Of a stretch of DNA of 64,000 nucleotides, positions 45,501 through 57,005 are shown piece after piece; positions within the stretch are counted from its first letter, which is position 1, and each line of letters opens with the position of its first letter. The position numbers were made by a program, and so were the translations under genes. The DNA lies in the NCBI GenBank assembly GCA_015680905.1, contig CM027377.1, positions 28,420,501 to 28,484,500 on the forward strand, written 5' to 3'. The stretch is from Coptis chinensis. Taxonomy: Eukaryota; Streptophyta; Magnoliopsida; Ranunculales; Ranunculaceae. The notes beneath the pieces were generated by a model. It worked only from the letters and a program-made list of their open reading frames with translations. It did not search any database and was not told the origin of the DNA.

Positions 45501-46729
45501 GCCATCGCCATCTAATTTCCCAAACCGAATTAGGCTTAGCCGTATGTCGGGGACATGTCTTACATCCTTGAGTGTCAAGGTGTAGCGGATATTGGTTTCT
45601 ACATGAACATCTCCAATGCCTATAATCTTGAGACTCCATCGTTACCCATCCTTACTTCACCATATTCACCATACCGTAGGTAGTGAAGAATCCCGCATGG
45701 TGTGACGGATAGGATGCTCCTGTATCTATCACCCACTCAGATATCGACATGAGGTACTAAGACAAAGACACACCACACCGACCTGATTCCCACTAGGTCG
45801 CCGACTAGTGCGGTAGTATCTCTCTCACGTGTTTCCGTTCCTCGCACCATGTCTTCATGTACACGGTTATTCTTCTCATCCCTCTTCGTTTACGCGACTC
45901 ATATCCGAAGTGGCCTTTTGTGGCACAATAGTAACATTGCCTCTCCTTAGGGGTTCTAGCTTCACCCCTAGATTTACTGGCCATCACCTCTAGAGCGAGA
46001 TGGTTTTCTGTTTTGACCTCTCCCCGTTTCTCGTGAAAGGATCTCTCGAGTGAGAAGAGTCGCTTCTTGCACTCCTTCTAGTCTCCTCATTCAACAAAGG
46101 CGTGGTAGCCATCTCCATGGTAACAATTCCATCCTTGGCGCTCCATGTAGAAACCGCTAATGTCTCCCAACTTTGGGTAGAGCCTAATAGAAACAAAGCC
46201 TCAACTTCGTCTCCCAAATTGATCTTCATCAAATGCATCGATTGATGATATTACAGACTTCATTAAGATGCTTCGGACATTGAAGAACCTTCTTGGTACT
46301 TCGTGGTGCGCAAACTTTAACGACTAGCACTTTGTTTCCACCCGACTTCCTCTCATAAAGGTCTTCGAGTTTCTTCCATAGGCCGCGGTCGTCTCTTCGG
46401 GCCACATGGTGAAAGACACCGTCGTCAATCCACCGTCGAATGTATCCAATCGGCTTTTCGTCAAGCTTTTTCCACTCGGCCTTTCATCGGTCTTTTCTCG
46501 GTTTTACTCCCTCATTCTCAATGGGAAGTGCCAAGTCCTTTGCGGTATAGCAAGTCTTCCATCTTGGCTTTCCGGATGGTGTAGTTCTTCCTATTCGGAC
46601 TCATCATAAATAAAGTGTTCACGAATGGTCCATCTCTACAAGTTATTTAACCTCAAATCTTCTCTCAGGAATTTCGTCAAACACCTTCTGACCAAGATTC
46701 GGATAACACCCTAGGCTATTCTAACCAAG
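42560..46729 (-). pseudogene. Copia-2a gag-pol, heavily frameshifted
   Basis: Minus-strand pieces in order. Gag: KAKMEDLLYRKGL, KLEDLYERKSGGNKV and MKINLGDEVEALFLLGS. Knuckle: CYYCATKGHFGYES (last cysteine lost). Protease: VIDTGAS (about 45715-45740). Pre-integrase: DVRHVPDIRLSLI. Integrase: IRSDSGGEYIGPFEEYC. Then CIFLGYGDEKFGYKLYDP. RT: LYVDDMLIVGPNI (about 43545-43590). RNase H: DSMKSTSGYPGYF. Frames change every 50-250 bp by small indels rather than by stops alone. Domain order PR-IN-RT-RH is copia. Confidence 0.88.
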
Positions 46730-47365
46730 GCTCTGATACCACTTGTTGGGGATTATACCAATACCAATCGGTTCCCCCACTACACAGATAACTTGTATGA
46801 ACACACTTCAACTCCAGATAAATTCTAAATATCAACTACAACCTATACTAACATGCCCAACTCGCTAAACAACTATTAACAACAGATAATAATGTAAAGC
46901 AGTAGAAGCAAACCACAACACAAAGATTTACCGTGGTTCGGCCAATGATGCCTACTTCCACAAGAGTCAGTTCTTAATAACGTGGGAAGGAAGATTACAA
47001 TCTCTCCTTTCAGTCTCTCACCTTACTAGATCACTCTTATCTCTTTACGCTGTTGTCAGGTTGTATCTCAGAAAGGTTCTCTCTTTGTTTTAGTCTGGAT
47101 TCCAATCCTTCTGACTTGTTTGGTTAGGTTTTCCAAAACCTTGATTTTGGTTTTTATCTCCAAAAACCAAATTTCGCGGGTACTGTAGCAAAGCCCACGA
47201 AAATTAGACTGAGCCTTGGCCTTCTTTTTGGTTAAGCCTCTATTCTATTGGAACCAAGCGAAGTCGCTTCTTCATCCGAGCGCCAGCCTCGACATTTCCA
47301 ACGCCGAATTCGCCCATTTCTCTCCAGCTCTGTTTTCTCTCCTCATGTGAGGGATAACTCCAACA
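46730..47365 (-). repeat. Copia-2a 5' LTR with primer-binding site
   Basis: The LTR is 46744-47365. On the minus strand it is followed, after 2 nt, by TGGTATCAGAGC (46741-46730), complementary to initiator tRNA-Met. Confidence 0.9.
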
Positions 47366-47370
47366 CCCAG

Positions 47371-48569
47371 CCCATCACACGATTTTCCCAAACCAAACTT
47401 TACCACTAGTCCACTATCAAATGGATGATTTTAGTTTTGATTATAAAGATTGCGGTTGTACAACCCATCATTTAGAAGTCCTTCATACTAGATTTCTTCT
47501 TCAACCTAATCTTTAAAATGGTGATGTGGCCTTTTATTTTGATAGCCTGCATTGGTGATTCCCTTATGAACGTAGATTTGGCTCCTTTTATGAGTTGTTT
47601 CCAGAGCCATGGTTATTTGAATATTTTGGAAGTGATTTAAACACTATTTTAGTTGGCTATCTTTAAAACTTATTCCAAGGAAGATAATTTGATGTATAAA
47701 GTAGGCTAACTCCGTATTATTTTGTTGGGACACCTACTGACCTACATTTATATGTAGTAATGTGTCATGTCTATCCTTGTTTTCTCTTTCTTTTGGCATA
47801 TTATTTAGTCTTTACACAATGTAAAAACTCTAGGGACATGCACATGTTGCATGTGGCACAATGAAGAAGAGAATTGAGAAGGATCAGACAAGTAAAACAA
47901 AAGCCTGAGAATCTGGAATTTTGAGTGGCACAGTCAACTAAGCATCTCCAACTTCCCCAACCCATATGTATGCCCATCGAGTTCACTAAACGAGCCAATC
48001 CCATATAACTTCCATTCAACTACCCAACTCTTAACTTACCCAGGCGCCCAGCACACAGCCCATACGCCTGATTTCAAATTTCTCACATCAACCAAAAAAT
48101 ACAACGAAAGACAAGAAAGAAGAGAGACAGAGACAGGTAGGGTCATAATTTTTGTGGTGGAGCAGATACTAACCATCAGCTCCTGGTGCAGATTATCGGC
48201 TATCAGAAGCGAAAAACGAAAATTAAGGTACAACTGGGGAAAAATCTAACATGTAGCACAAGTGCAGCTCTTCATGAAAAACCCCAACCAGCAAGACTTC
48301 TTACCAAGCGTAAATTTTCATTCACCAAAATTGTTATAAAAACATTAATTATTAGTTTTTAATATGTATGAAACATGTTTTTAGTTGGATTTGAACCCAT
48401 GATTTGTTCTTACACTTAAGTGTGGGACTTACGTTGTAAAAAAGAACTTGAGGTCCTTATGTTTACAAGACTTATGTCTTTGTGTATAGGTGTAATTGTG
48501 TAAAGAGATATAAGGGTGCTTGCGCCCCCACAAAGCCACATGGGTTTAGAGCCCCCAAATCTAGGGGAG
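47371..48569. other. Non-coding DNA between the two Copia-2 elements
   Basis: No gene recognised. Contains unremarkable AT-rich sequence and short stop-limited frames. The ggatttgaacccatg string near 48390 recalls a tRNA T-arm/SINE box, but no SINE A box or tail was found. Confidence 0.4.
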
Positions 48570-49252
48570 CGTTAGGACAATCTACTACTCTAATAAAAAA
48601 TTCTAATATTTCACTACAGCCAACAATTACAATTCTAAACTATGGATATAACTATCACAAAACAGGCAATAGAAATATAGAAAAAGTAAAACATATCACA
48701 ACACAAAGATGTACCGTGGTTCGGCCAATGATGTCTACTTTCCCAAGAGCTAATCATTTTATAAGTATGGGAAGAAATATTACAATCACTTATCTCAAGT
48801 CTCTCCACCTTACTAGATCTCTCTTATCTCCTTATAAGTTTTTCTCTTTGCAAGGGTTTTCTCTCAATTTTGATTGCTCTCAAAATTGGATTTCTATTCA
48901 AGACTTTGTTTTCCAAAACCTAACTTTTGTTTTTATAGTAATCTAAAATTTCGGCGCGTCTGTAAAATTTCATGCATACTGTAGAAAAATCAGAACCCGG
49001 CATGTTTAGGCATGAGAGCGGGCGCGCTCTTGGCAAGGCCAATATGAGCGTGCGCGCCCTCTTATTTTTCTAACATCCAGAATTTCAGTAGACATGTTTC
49101 GTGAGAAGCTGAAAAAAAAACTATCTTTTTTTTCATGGTAAGGGCGCGGGCGCGCCTTACTCACGACCAATCTAAGTGTGTGCGCACTCTGACTTATTCA
49201 CATGAACAGTACATATTTCTCCTTCTTCCTCATGTGAGGGATAACTCCAACA
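48570..49252 (-). repeat. Copia-2b 3' LTR
   Basis: Right end ggataactccaaca and the internal ggttcggccaatgatg and catgtgagggataact blocks match the Copia-2a LTRs. The left edge (cgttaggac) is taken by alignment to TGTTGG of 2a and is approximate. GC-rich gggcgcgc-type strings at 49015-49190 are unique to this copy. Confidence 0.75.
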
Positions 49253-49261
49253 ATCTCCCCC

Positions 49262-49572
49262 TCCCGAACAGTGAAGGTGGATACCTCCATACATTCCTAA
49301 ATCAACAGGAGGAATCTGCTACCATTCCGGCTATAGCATAACAAACATCAAACATACCTTTCGGTAAAACTTTGGTCATCATATCCGACTTGTTCTTGTT
49401 GGTATGGATTTTCTCAATGCACAATTGCTTGTATTCGAGAACTTCTCTAATCCAATGATAGTGCACATGTATGTGTTTGGATCTAGAATGAAAACTTGGA
49501 TTCTTGCTCAAATGGATGGCGCTCTGACTGTCACATATAACTACAAATTGTTTCTGTTTTAGCCCTAGTTTA
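49262..49572 (-). pseudogene. Copia-2b RNase H C-terminal end
   Basis: Minus strand: NPSFHSRSKHIHVHYHWIRE, then EKIHTNKNKSDMMTKVLP, the conserved RNase H tail of copia. It ends shortly before the polypurine tract. Its upstream half lies at 55409, past CACTA-1. Confidence 0.85.
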
Positions 49573-49775
49573 TCGCACTAATAGAAAAAGGGCTTGTTGT
49601 GACTATTTTAAAATGTTATTTGTTACTATTTTGTTCGAAACGGTCACAAATGGTAGAAAAGGGTTTTTGTGACTGTTTTAAAAAGTTTTTTGTGACGTGC
49701 GTTTTCGAAACGGTCACCAATGATTTTTTTTTTCTTTCTAAAGAAGGTGTATATATGTGGAGAACTATTTGTGAC

Positions 49776-50712
49776 TGTCATATCCAAAAAGAAAGAAGAT
49801 ATTAATAGCATAAGCATAAACCCTATTCTATACTTCCATCCCCTGGTGTGGGCAATGAAACTAATAACTAAAACATAAAGAACTAACCCGGAAGAATCTT
49901 ACTGAACGGAAGAATCATTAAACCTTAAGCATCGAACTTCATCTCCTCCCTTGAAGAAGAAGATTAGCCTTCCATATAGAAGGAAGAACACGAAGAGCGA
50001 GAAGAAGAAGAGTCGAAGAACATAAGACTAGAAATACTAACTTATTAAGACTCGGCTAGTTAAAACCGAATCTTTTATTATTAATCTCTCTCTGCCTCAA
50101 GTTCTGGAGACAAGAGTATAAGTGAATTGGCCAATTACATGAGGCACTTAAGTCCTCTATTTATAGGGGTTACAATGAGTTATAGAAACATTCCAAACCG
50201 CCATATGTTTCCTAATACAAATCAACTTTTTTCAGAGTCCAACTTTGTCTCCAAAACTGAGAAGGAATTGCTACAGTGTCATTTCATGCATCTAGACGCA
50301 CGATCCATGCATCTAAGACACGAGCAATGCGTCTGGACGCGCGATCCATGCATCCCAGACGCGGAAGTCTATTTTGTCTCTTCTGCTCTATCATTCTATC
50401 ATCTTTTGCGGGCTTTGGTCTAAGCAACAAATCCTTTGGCCTTGGGCTTCCAAATAGGCTTTAAAATAGGTCCAAGTTGCATCTTTAATAACTTCAATTC
50501 CTTGGCCTTCTCCATGATTGTCCACGGACTTCCCATGTGATCCTTAATGCTCTAAATTGCTCCGTTTTACCCTTTTTTCTCTAATATTCCACAAAACTCT
50601 CTTTTTCACCTATAGAATCATAACACATAACTTACAAACACTATTAGTCTACTAAGATGGCTAAACAAGAGGCATAATCGAGGGTTAAATTGCACTTCTT
50701 GAGCACTTATCA
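49776..50712. mobile_element. LTR-like insertion C (937 bp) in CACTA-1
   Basis: Begins TGTCATATCC, ends GAGCACTTATCA, and is flanked by TGTGAC (49770-49775 and 50713-50718; 5 or 6 bp). The right end resembles insertions A and B (cacttat(c/t)a end after a gggttaaa... block), so it is a relative. It contains a small repeated (g)acgc(a/g)cgatccatgcatc unit (50296 and 50336). No coding frame is supported. Confidence 0.75.
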
Positions 50713-50718
50713 TGTGAC

Positions 50719-51719
50719 AAATGGTTTTTTCTAGGTTGTGGAGTATAATTTGTGATTGGTCTTCAAAAACAGTTACATATTCCCGGACTTTATGTGACAG
50801 TCTTAAAGACCCAAGTATTTTTCGCTCCCCCAACTGTAGGGGAGTGATATCCTCATTAAGGATTATCACACACGCGTGAAGCATAGACCTGTGAGCAGCT
50901 CCCTTGTGAAGACATACGCGCGTAGCATAGGTGAACCCGAAACATCGACCTCCAAGACCGATCTATGAGCAGCTCCTTTCATGTAGGTGGTATGAACTAA
51001 GATGTCTCAGTACGAACACATGGCCAGAGACAGAACGACTCAAATAAGGTCACCACCAGGGGTAATCATTACCAAAATCTTACTTGTATTTCCCACCACC
51101 GGAAAATAGGGACTACCGCACCAACTCCCAATCGGCCAAATGACTTATACCAAAACCAAATTTGACACTCATTCACAATCTCCACCTTACACATGTGCAG
51201 GTAGCACACGTGCCTCTAGGATTGAAACTTCACAAGCGTATAAATACCACCTATTTGAACTACGTGAGGCCTGATTCCTCTCTCCCCTAGAAAATCAAGA
51301 GAGAATACGTAGGCAGCTTGCTCATCAGCGAACTCGGTCTCTCCAAAAGATCTCAACCTATTCCCTTCTTTCTACGACCTGTAAAGCAAAACCAATGCAC
51401 CCCTTTACACCAACTGCAAGAGCCCACTAAGTAAAAGTAGTTAGAAACCCAGGGCTTGGTTTCCCCATTCTTCCAACACCTCTAGAAACACTTTCAAGTA
51501 CGTGCCTCTACCAAAAAACACTTCTAAGTACGTGCCTCTAACAAAAAATAAACGCTCGATCTCCCACAACTCTCTCTCTCTTAACTTCGGCCGTTAGGTT
51601 TCCAATAACTGTGTCAAAGTCCTTAATCAGTGTTCATTGGCTCTTCCTTCTCATCTCTCTCTTTGATTTTGAACTAAAAAGTTTTCGTATTTTGATTTCT
51701 ATGCGATTTTTCTTTCGGG
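50719..51719. other. LTR-like non-coding DNA inside CACTA-1
   Basis: No gene. It has repeated gagcagctcc blocks (50893 and 50969), a TATA-like gcgtataaatacc (51235-51248) and a 33-bp direct repeat (ctttcaagtacgtgcctcta / cttctaagtacgtgcctcta, about 51490-51545). It reads like an LTR fragment whose borders I cannot define. Confidence 0.4.
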
Positions 51720-53330
51720 AACAGGAGATTGGTTGAATCATCAATGCCTTTACTCCCGGGCCCTACATTCGGATCTTCTTGGTGCTAGTGAACCACAATG
51801 CATCCAGTGAACCCCTTATCAGCTAACAACTCCTTAGGCCTACTCCGAGGAATCACTTCAAACAAACTCTAGTAAGTTATAGGCCCGGAGATAGATTCGA
51901 ATACAGGGTGATGAGGGCTCGGTGGGAACAGATTGAATTTGCCTTATTGGCTGGTATAACATGGATCGGTGGCCCCAGCTTGGTTCCAATAGGTGGAAAT
52001 GAGAGATTATGATTAACATCATTATTAATGCATGGGCCGGGTTGGGACGTATCCCTAGTATCCGGCGAGCAATAAATAAGGGTTAGGGTTGGCAGCAGAT
52101 CCCACCTCTCAGTAAGACTTCTGTCTGTCAAGAAGGGTTGAATGCCATTTATTTCGCCCCTACCTGTGCCCTTCACTGGAGAATGTGTGTGGCGATCCAC
52201 CTCCAATGGAACAGCCGAAAATAGAGTCGCGATCTCCTACTGGGAACGGCGAGCGTGAGGAATTGGAAGTACGCGGGGAGGCGGGCGGACTACCTAGAAC
52301 GTCCAAGCTTCGTATTAGTTAGGGAGGGGGGAGAAGAGTAGGAAGGGAAGTAAAGAGTTTTCTTTTTTTTCGGTAATGAAAAGAGTGGTTGGTATAGTGT
52401 TGGCGGGCAGTAGGAAGGAAACCCATTTTGCTAGTAGGCGCTTGGCTTGATTGAAAAGTCTGTTTTGCCTTCTTAGTCAGGAAGTAGAAAGCCGTCAAGC
52501 AGTAAAGTTGTACAGTAGCGAGATAGCGAGGATTGAAATATTTCTGGTAGCAAGTACTTGGTCAGTCAGCAAGCACTTGCTTTGATTTACAAGTATCTTT
52601 CTGTCTATCAGTTAGCAAACGAGTAGATATTCCCCCTCGGGGGTTAGGGGGTAATGGTCCTCTTAAGAAAGCGAGCCGAGTAGGAAAACTGTCACTAGCT
52701 TCGGAATGCAAAGAAAGAAAGGCGATCTCTCTTTCATATATAACAGGGCAGGTAAGAATGCCTTCTCCTCGGTTATAGCTCTAGCATAGACATACAATAG
52801 AAAGGATGATCCAACATGATTGAAAAGGTGAACCACCGCATGCTATAGGAAGATTAATGTGGGTTATAGCGTGCCTAACTAAGAGTGTTCAGTTAGTAGG
52901 CACACAGTTCTTCTTCACCAGTAGGTAGTGCGTCTGCCTTATAGTACAGAAGCCCGTAGGTTATTGACAGACCATAATTAGTCTTTGGGGAAGTAATGGG
53001 CCTCCCTGGTCTGGGAGGTACCAGTCTAGTAGAAAGAAGAATCAATAGACTTTTGCGGCGGTTTGACAGCGGATTTTTTTCATATAATAATAAGGCAATG
53101 CTTACGTAGTTTGAATCGCGTTCCCGATGAGAGATGTCCGTTGAAAGTGATCTTGCTGATCAGCGGCGGGTCTAAGGGAGCTCATCTGACGGGAGACTGG
53201 ACCACGCCAGGAGAAGCACCTGCTACAAGAACGACCAGAAGATTCAAATCAGATATAACCACCAGAGCGGATCTACCTATCTCTGGGAAAGTTGGCGGGA
53301 AGCGCAAGATTTATTTTAAAAAACATGTCA
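51720..53330. other. GC-richer tract, probable mitochondrial DNA (NUMT)
   Basis: Composition shifts here: one 60-bp line at 52201 is 57% GC against roughly one third in the flanks, and the AT-rich homopolymers vanish. The texture (cggcgagcg-gagg-attggaag, gcggggaggcgggcgg, gggggttagggggtaatgg, agcgagatagcgagg) resembles plant mitochondrial spacer DNA. I recognise no mitochondrial gene in it, so the call rests on composition and texture. The two short frames (51877-52206 -, 53063-53404 +) have no known domain. Confidence 0.5.
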
Positions 53331-53334
53331 GCTT

Positions 53335-55180
53335 CATGATCAAGGTGTATGATTTTTACGTGTTCACACCTATTCTACCTCTCAGACGACAATATCCCCT
53401 TTAATCGACCAAGGTATGGGTTCTTATCTGATTTTGTTAGGAAATTCACAATTATCTTATAATAGTTAGTTAAATTATCAAAGAGGGCTAAATCCTATAG
53501 ACCAGTCATGATTAGCTATCTCGTTAGTAATTGGATCCAGTCATGGTTCAGTTCTCAATTCTTTTAATTGATCGTTTGTTGTTGATTCTACTCTCCCAAG
53601 TTTCTTTTCATAGATTGTTAATTCGTTTATGATTTGATATCCTTGGCAGAATAAAAATCAATTGCTTTGAGTGAGCTGGTGTTAAAGCTACCGTCTATCT
53701 TGGTCAAGTCTGTTCAAATTTCTGCTCATCTTTTTAGTCTTTGGTTTCTTTTCATTTGTGTGTCTGCACGCATGTTAGCTTGTGAATCATTTGACTGTGT
53801 AATGGATTAAGCGATTGTGGTTGCTTTCAGATTAACTTTAGGCATGGGCGGTGATAATTTCTTCTTAAATAATCAAGCAACATTGAGATGTAGTGTAAAT
53901 TGCTGATACAAACTTGGATATCTTTTACTTACCGAACTCTCAAGTACTATAACTTAGTTTGCCGGTATAATTTGGTTTTCTTCTTTGTCCATTTATTTGC
54001 AGTTTTTTTTTTTTTTTGGGAACAATCAACTTTCTAATTCTTGCAGAAAGTGACAAGCTATGCATGCATGAGGTAAAATTACTTATTTGTTGTATTCATG
54101 TTTTGTTGTGTGTCTTGGTTTGCTACTAAATGTCTTTGTTGTATGTTGATAAACGGTTGATTCGAAATTATATTTATGGTAACTGTGCGACAATGGAACA
54201 TTTTTTCTCTTTTGTGCTAAAGGTTTGGAACTTGTTAAAGTTCCTTCAGCACCTTCTGTTGTGCAATGGCTACTGCTCAAGCTATTGTTGTTGCACAAGC
54301 ACGTACTTCAAGCTCACTGCTGTTCGGATGTTGTAAGAACATAACCAAGCGACAAAAGATACATCTGGTATGGCTTTTGTAGATGGTAGTTGTGATGGTA
54401 CATTGTGGGCTATTGTTGCACACCGTGTTTGGTCCTTGGCGAGGTTTCGTCTTTGTTCTATGGTTAATTAAGGATCTCCCCTTATCTAACTTTTACAAAT
54501 GTTGCTATCTGACTTTGTACAACCTTATTTTCTTATTAACTAAAGATTATAAGCAATTGTTATATGGATTTTATTTATTTTGCAGTTCTCTTTACTGGAA
54601 TAATCATTAAAGTTAGGTAAATTGTCATTCACTTTATCTTTAGTATTTTTAAGATTTGGTGGGATCAACAATGGTCGCTAAGTATTCAATGAAGATGACC
54701 TAGTACTGTAGTGTGGTAGTTGCCCAAGCCTTGTTTTGATCTTTTAGTTCATTAGTTTTTATTTTTTATTTCTTATAGTTTTAACTTTTGTAGATCAAGA
54801 AACTTTCTGGCCAGCAAGAAGACTTCTACCTCGGATAGATGTCAAAGCTCTTAGTTTGTTCGGTGCCTCTAAGAATGTCTTTCAAACTATGATGAAGACT
54901 AATCACGAGTATTTTACATGAATTCGAATGTGACTTGGTCACAATTCTTTCATAATCCATTCATTTGTATATTATTAAGTACTTATTTATTGATTACCTA
55001 AGTCTTATGTTTATTTTTGCTATTGGAATGTTCAATGGAGTTAGTATTTATGAATACTATTTGAATTTTAATGGATTATATTTCAAGTGTATATTTGTTA
55101 CAGGTTAAATTCAATGTGAAACGTCTGTTTTCAAATATATACATGTTTTTTTTTTTGAAAATATTATAACAATTATCACG
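53335..55180. other. CACTA-1 right arm, no gene recognised
   Basis: T-rich, intron-like DNA with pyrimidine tracts and several gcag/gtaa boundaries (for example ttcttgcag near 54045). It could hold decayed exons of a CACTA protein or a captured gene. Reading all frames I find no domain that I can name. Confidence 0.35.
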
Positions 55181-55408
55181 GTTTTGCCAGAACTGTCACA
55201 AAAGATACGTATTTTTTTGTGATTGTTTTTAAGCAGTTGTTACCGTTTTTAATGGCTGAGAGGGGCTAGTCTGGAACAAATATTTGTAATGGTTTTGGAA
55301 AAAAAAATAAATGACCCCCACTCCGTCACGGTTTTGGAAAAAAAAAAAAGACAAAAGATTTTTTGTCACTGTTTTTAACAGTGATATAAAACTTTTTTTC
55401 TTGTAGTG

Positions 55409-56840
55409 TCGAAGAACCTCTTCATCCATAACATCTCTTTGCAACACTCAGTGGCTACAATATACTCGGCTTCTGTAGTGGAGAGGACAACATATTTTTG
55501 CAACTTAGATTGCCAAGAAACTGCTCCCGGCCCCCTGTAAAAGTAAACAAATAACCAGAAGTAGACTTCATGGAGTCAACATCATCTACCATGTCTGTAT
55601 CTGTGTAGTATTCAAGCAAGGTCTTACTTCCACCAAAACACAAATACGCCTTGGAAGTGCCTTTGAGATATCTCAATATCCACTTAACACCTTCTCAATG
55701 CTCTTTACCTGGATTTGACAGAAAACGGCTTACAACACTAACGACGAAAGCAATATCCGGTCTTGTACACACTATTGCATACATAAAGCTGCCCACTATG
55801 GATGCATAAGGAATCTTTTGCATTTGACTCTACTTATGCTCACCCTTTGGACACATATCTTTGGTCATGCAGAACTGGCCACCAAGCAGACAACTGACTG
55901 GCTTCGCTTGATCCATGTTGAATCTCTTCAAAACCTTCTTAATGTAGCTTTCTTAAGAAAGCCACAACTTCTCACTCTTTTCTGTCACGAGTGATCCGCA
56001 TTCCAAGTATCTTCTTTGCTTGACATAAATCCTTCATCGTAAAGGACTTACTCAAGTCTTTCTTTAGCTTCGATATCTTGTTGATGTTTTGGCCAACTAT
56101 CAACATATCATCCACATACAACAAGAGCACTATGAAATCCCCATCTGGAAATTTCTGAACAAACACACAATGATCGGAAGTAGACTTCTTGTATCCATGC
56201 TTCACCATAAATGACTCAAACTTTATGTACCACTGTCTCAGTGCTTAATTCAACCCATACAAGCTCTTTTTCAGCTTGCATACCAAGTGCTCCTTGCCTT
56301 TGACCTCAAACCCCTCTGGCTGGTAGATGTACACATCTTCTTCAAGATCTCCATGAAGAAAATCTGTTTTGATATCTAGTTGCTCAACCTCTAGGTTCAT
56401 CCTTGCGGTCAGACCCAATACCACCCTGATAAAAGTCATCTTAACTACAGGAGAGAAAATTTCATCAAAGTCAATACATTTCCTTTGACCTAATCCCTTC
56501 ATAATAAGGCGAGCTTTGTGCTTTAGATGTGGATTATTCTCCTTATGCCTGACTTTGAAGATCCACTTATTCTTGAGAACTTTTCTTCCTTTCGGTTTCT
56601 CAACTAAGTCATAAGTGTGATTCTTATGCAAAGAACCCATCTCATCTTGCATGACCTTCAACCACTTCTCCTTGTTTGTACCTTCAAGGGCCTCTTGATT
56701 GTACATAGGTTCTCCACCATCAGATAGTAAAATATACGTATGTGGTAGATACCTAGTTGAAGCTTGTCTTTCTCTCTCGGACCTCCTTACCTCATCTCCT
56801 TGTGGCTCAGGAGGATGCACTTCTGCTTGCGCAAGTGGTG
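55409..56840 (-). pseudogene. Copia-2b RT and RNase H
   Basis: Minus strand from the CACTA-2 junction: EKWLKVMQDEMGSLHKNHTY, LKNKWIFKVR, KARLIMKGLGQRKCIDFDEI, FSPVVKMTFIR, LEVEQLDIKTDFLHGDLEED and LKKSLYGLN form one clean frame of about 200 codons. Then come LLYVDDMLIVG (catalytic), FTMKDLCQAKKILGM, and, broken, LKGTSKAYLCFGGSK and DSMKSTSGYLF. The alanine usual in LDVKTAFLHG is aspartate here (TDFLHG). It is much better preserved than the same part of Copia-2a. Confidence 0.9.
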
Positions 56841-56889
56841 CACTACACCATAATAGGATATTTGCAACACGCACCTTTTTTTATTTGCA

Positions 56890-57005
56890 ACGTTTATTTA
56901 CCGTTAGTAAATTTCCAACGCTAAATAAGCGTTGGCAATATTGTAAAGCGTTATTTTATTTGGTTGAATTTCCGGAATTAATTGCTAACGCTTAAAAAGC
57001 GTTGG
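56890..57005. repeat. CACTA-2 subterminal palindromic repeats
   Basis: ccaacgctaaataagcgttgg (about 56915-56935) and taacgcttaaaaagcgttgg (about 56984-57003) are small palindromes, with further aacg/cgtt half-sites between. Such repeats bind TnpA in En/Spm. Confidence 0.75.

Larger units (their letters stand above)
41932..47365 (-). mobile_element. Copia-2a retrotransposon, complete with two LTRs, minus strand
   Basis: LTRs lie at 41932-42552 and 46744-47365 and begin/end TGTTGG...CAACA on both strands. The TSD CCCAG is at 41927-41931 and 47366-47370. The primer site (gctctgatacca, 46730-46741) next to the right LTR puts the 5' end on the right. Gag, protease, integrase, RT with YVDD and RNase H follow on the minus strand. 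Nearly every domain is frameshifted. The element is 5434 bp, normal for copia. Confidence 0.93.
49576..55408. mobile_element. CACTA-1 transposon (non-autonomous), TSD TCG
   Basis: Left terminus CACTAATAGAAAAAGGGC and right terminus ...CTTTTTTTCTTGTAGTG form the short TIRs of the superfamily. The 3-bp TSD TCG lies at 49573-49575 and 55409-55411. Removing it and one TCG gives tagccctagtt-tcgaagaacc, the same order as intact Copia-2a at 42866-42880. Subterminal repeats (gtgact(g/a)ttttaaaa and cgaaacggtcac) recur at the left end, and ...cggttttggaaaaaa at the right. No TnpD is present. Contents: LTR-like insertion C, unassigned LTR-like DNA, a mitochondrial-like tract and a unique right arm. Confidence 0.9.
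48570..56840 (-). mobile_element. Copia-2b retrotransposon, 3' part, split by two CACTA elements
   Basis: Same family as Copia-2a, minus strand. The 3' LTR is about 48570-49252 (ends ggataactccaaca), the polypurine tract about 49253-49265 and the RNase H end 49262-49572. CACTA-1 comes next. Then RNase H/RT lies at 55409-56840, where CACTA-2 interrupts the sequence before gag and integrase are reached. The missing half must lie beyond the window. Its LTR differs clearly from that of 2a in the left half, so they are not recent copies of each other. Confidence 0.85.

Noticed and set aside
48385..48410. ggatttgaacccatg, T-arm/B-box-like string
   Set aside because: No A box, no acceptor stem and no poly-T or A tail nearby, so neither a tRNA nor a SINE can be supported.
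51877..52206. 109-codon minus-strand frame in the GC-richer tract
   Set aside because: No domain; GC-rich DNA lowers stop frequency and makes chance frames likely.
53063..53404. 113-codon + frame (MTADFFHIIIRQ...)
   Set aside because: Spans the end of the presumed mitochondrial tract and changes composition midway; no family recognised, so not called a gene.
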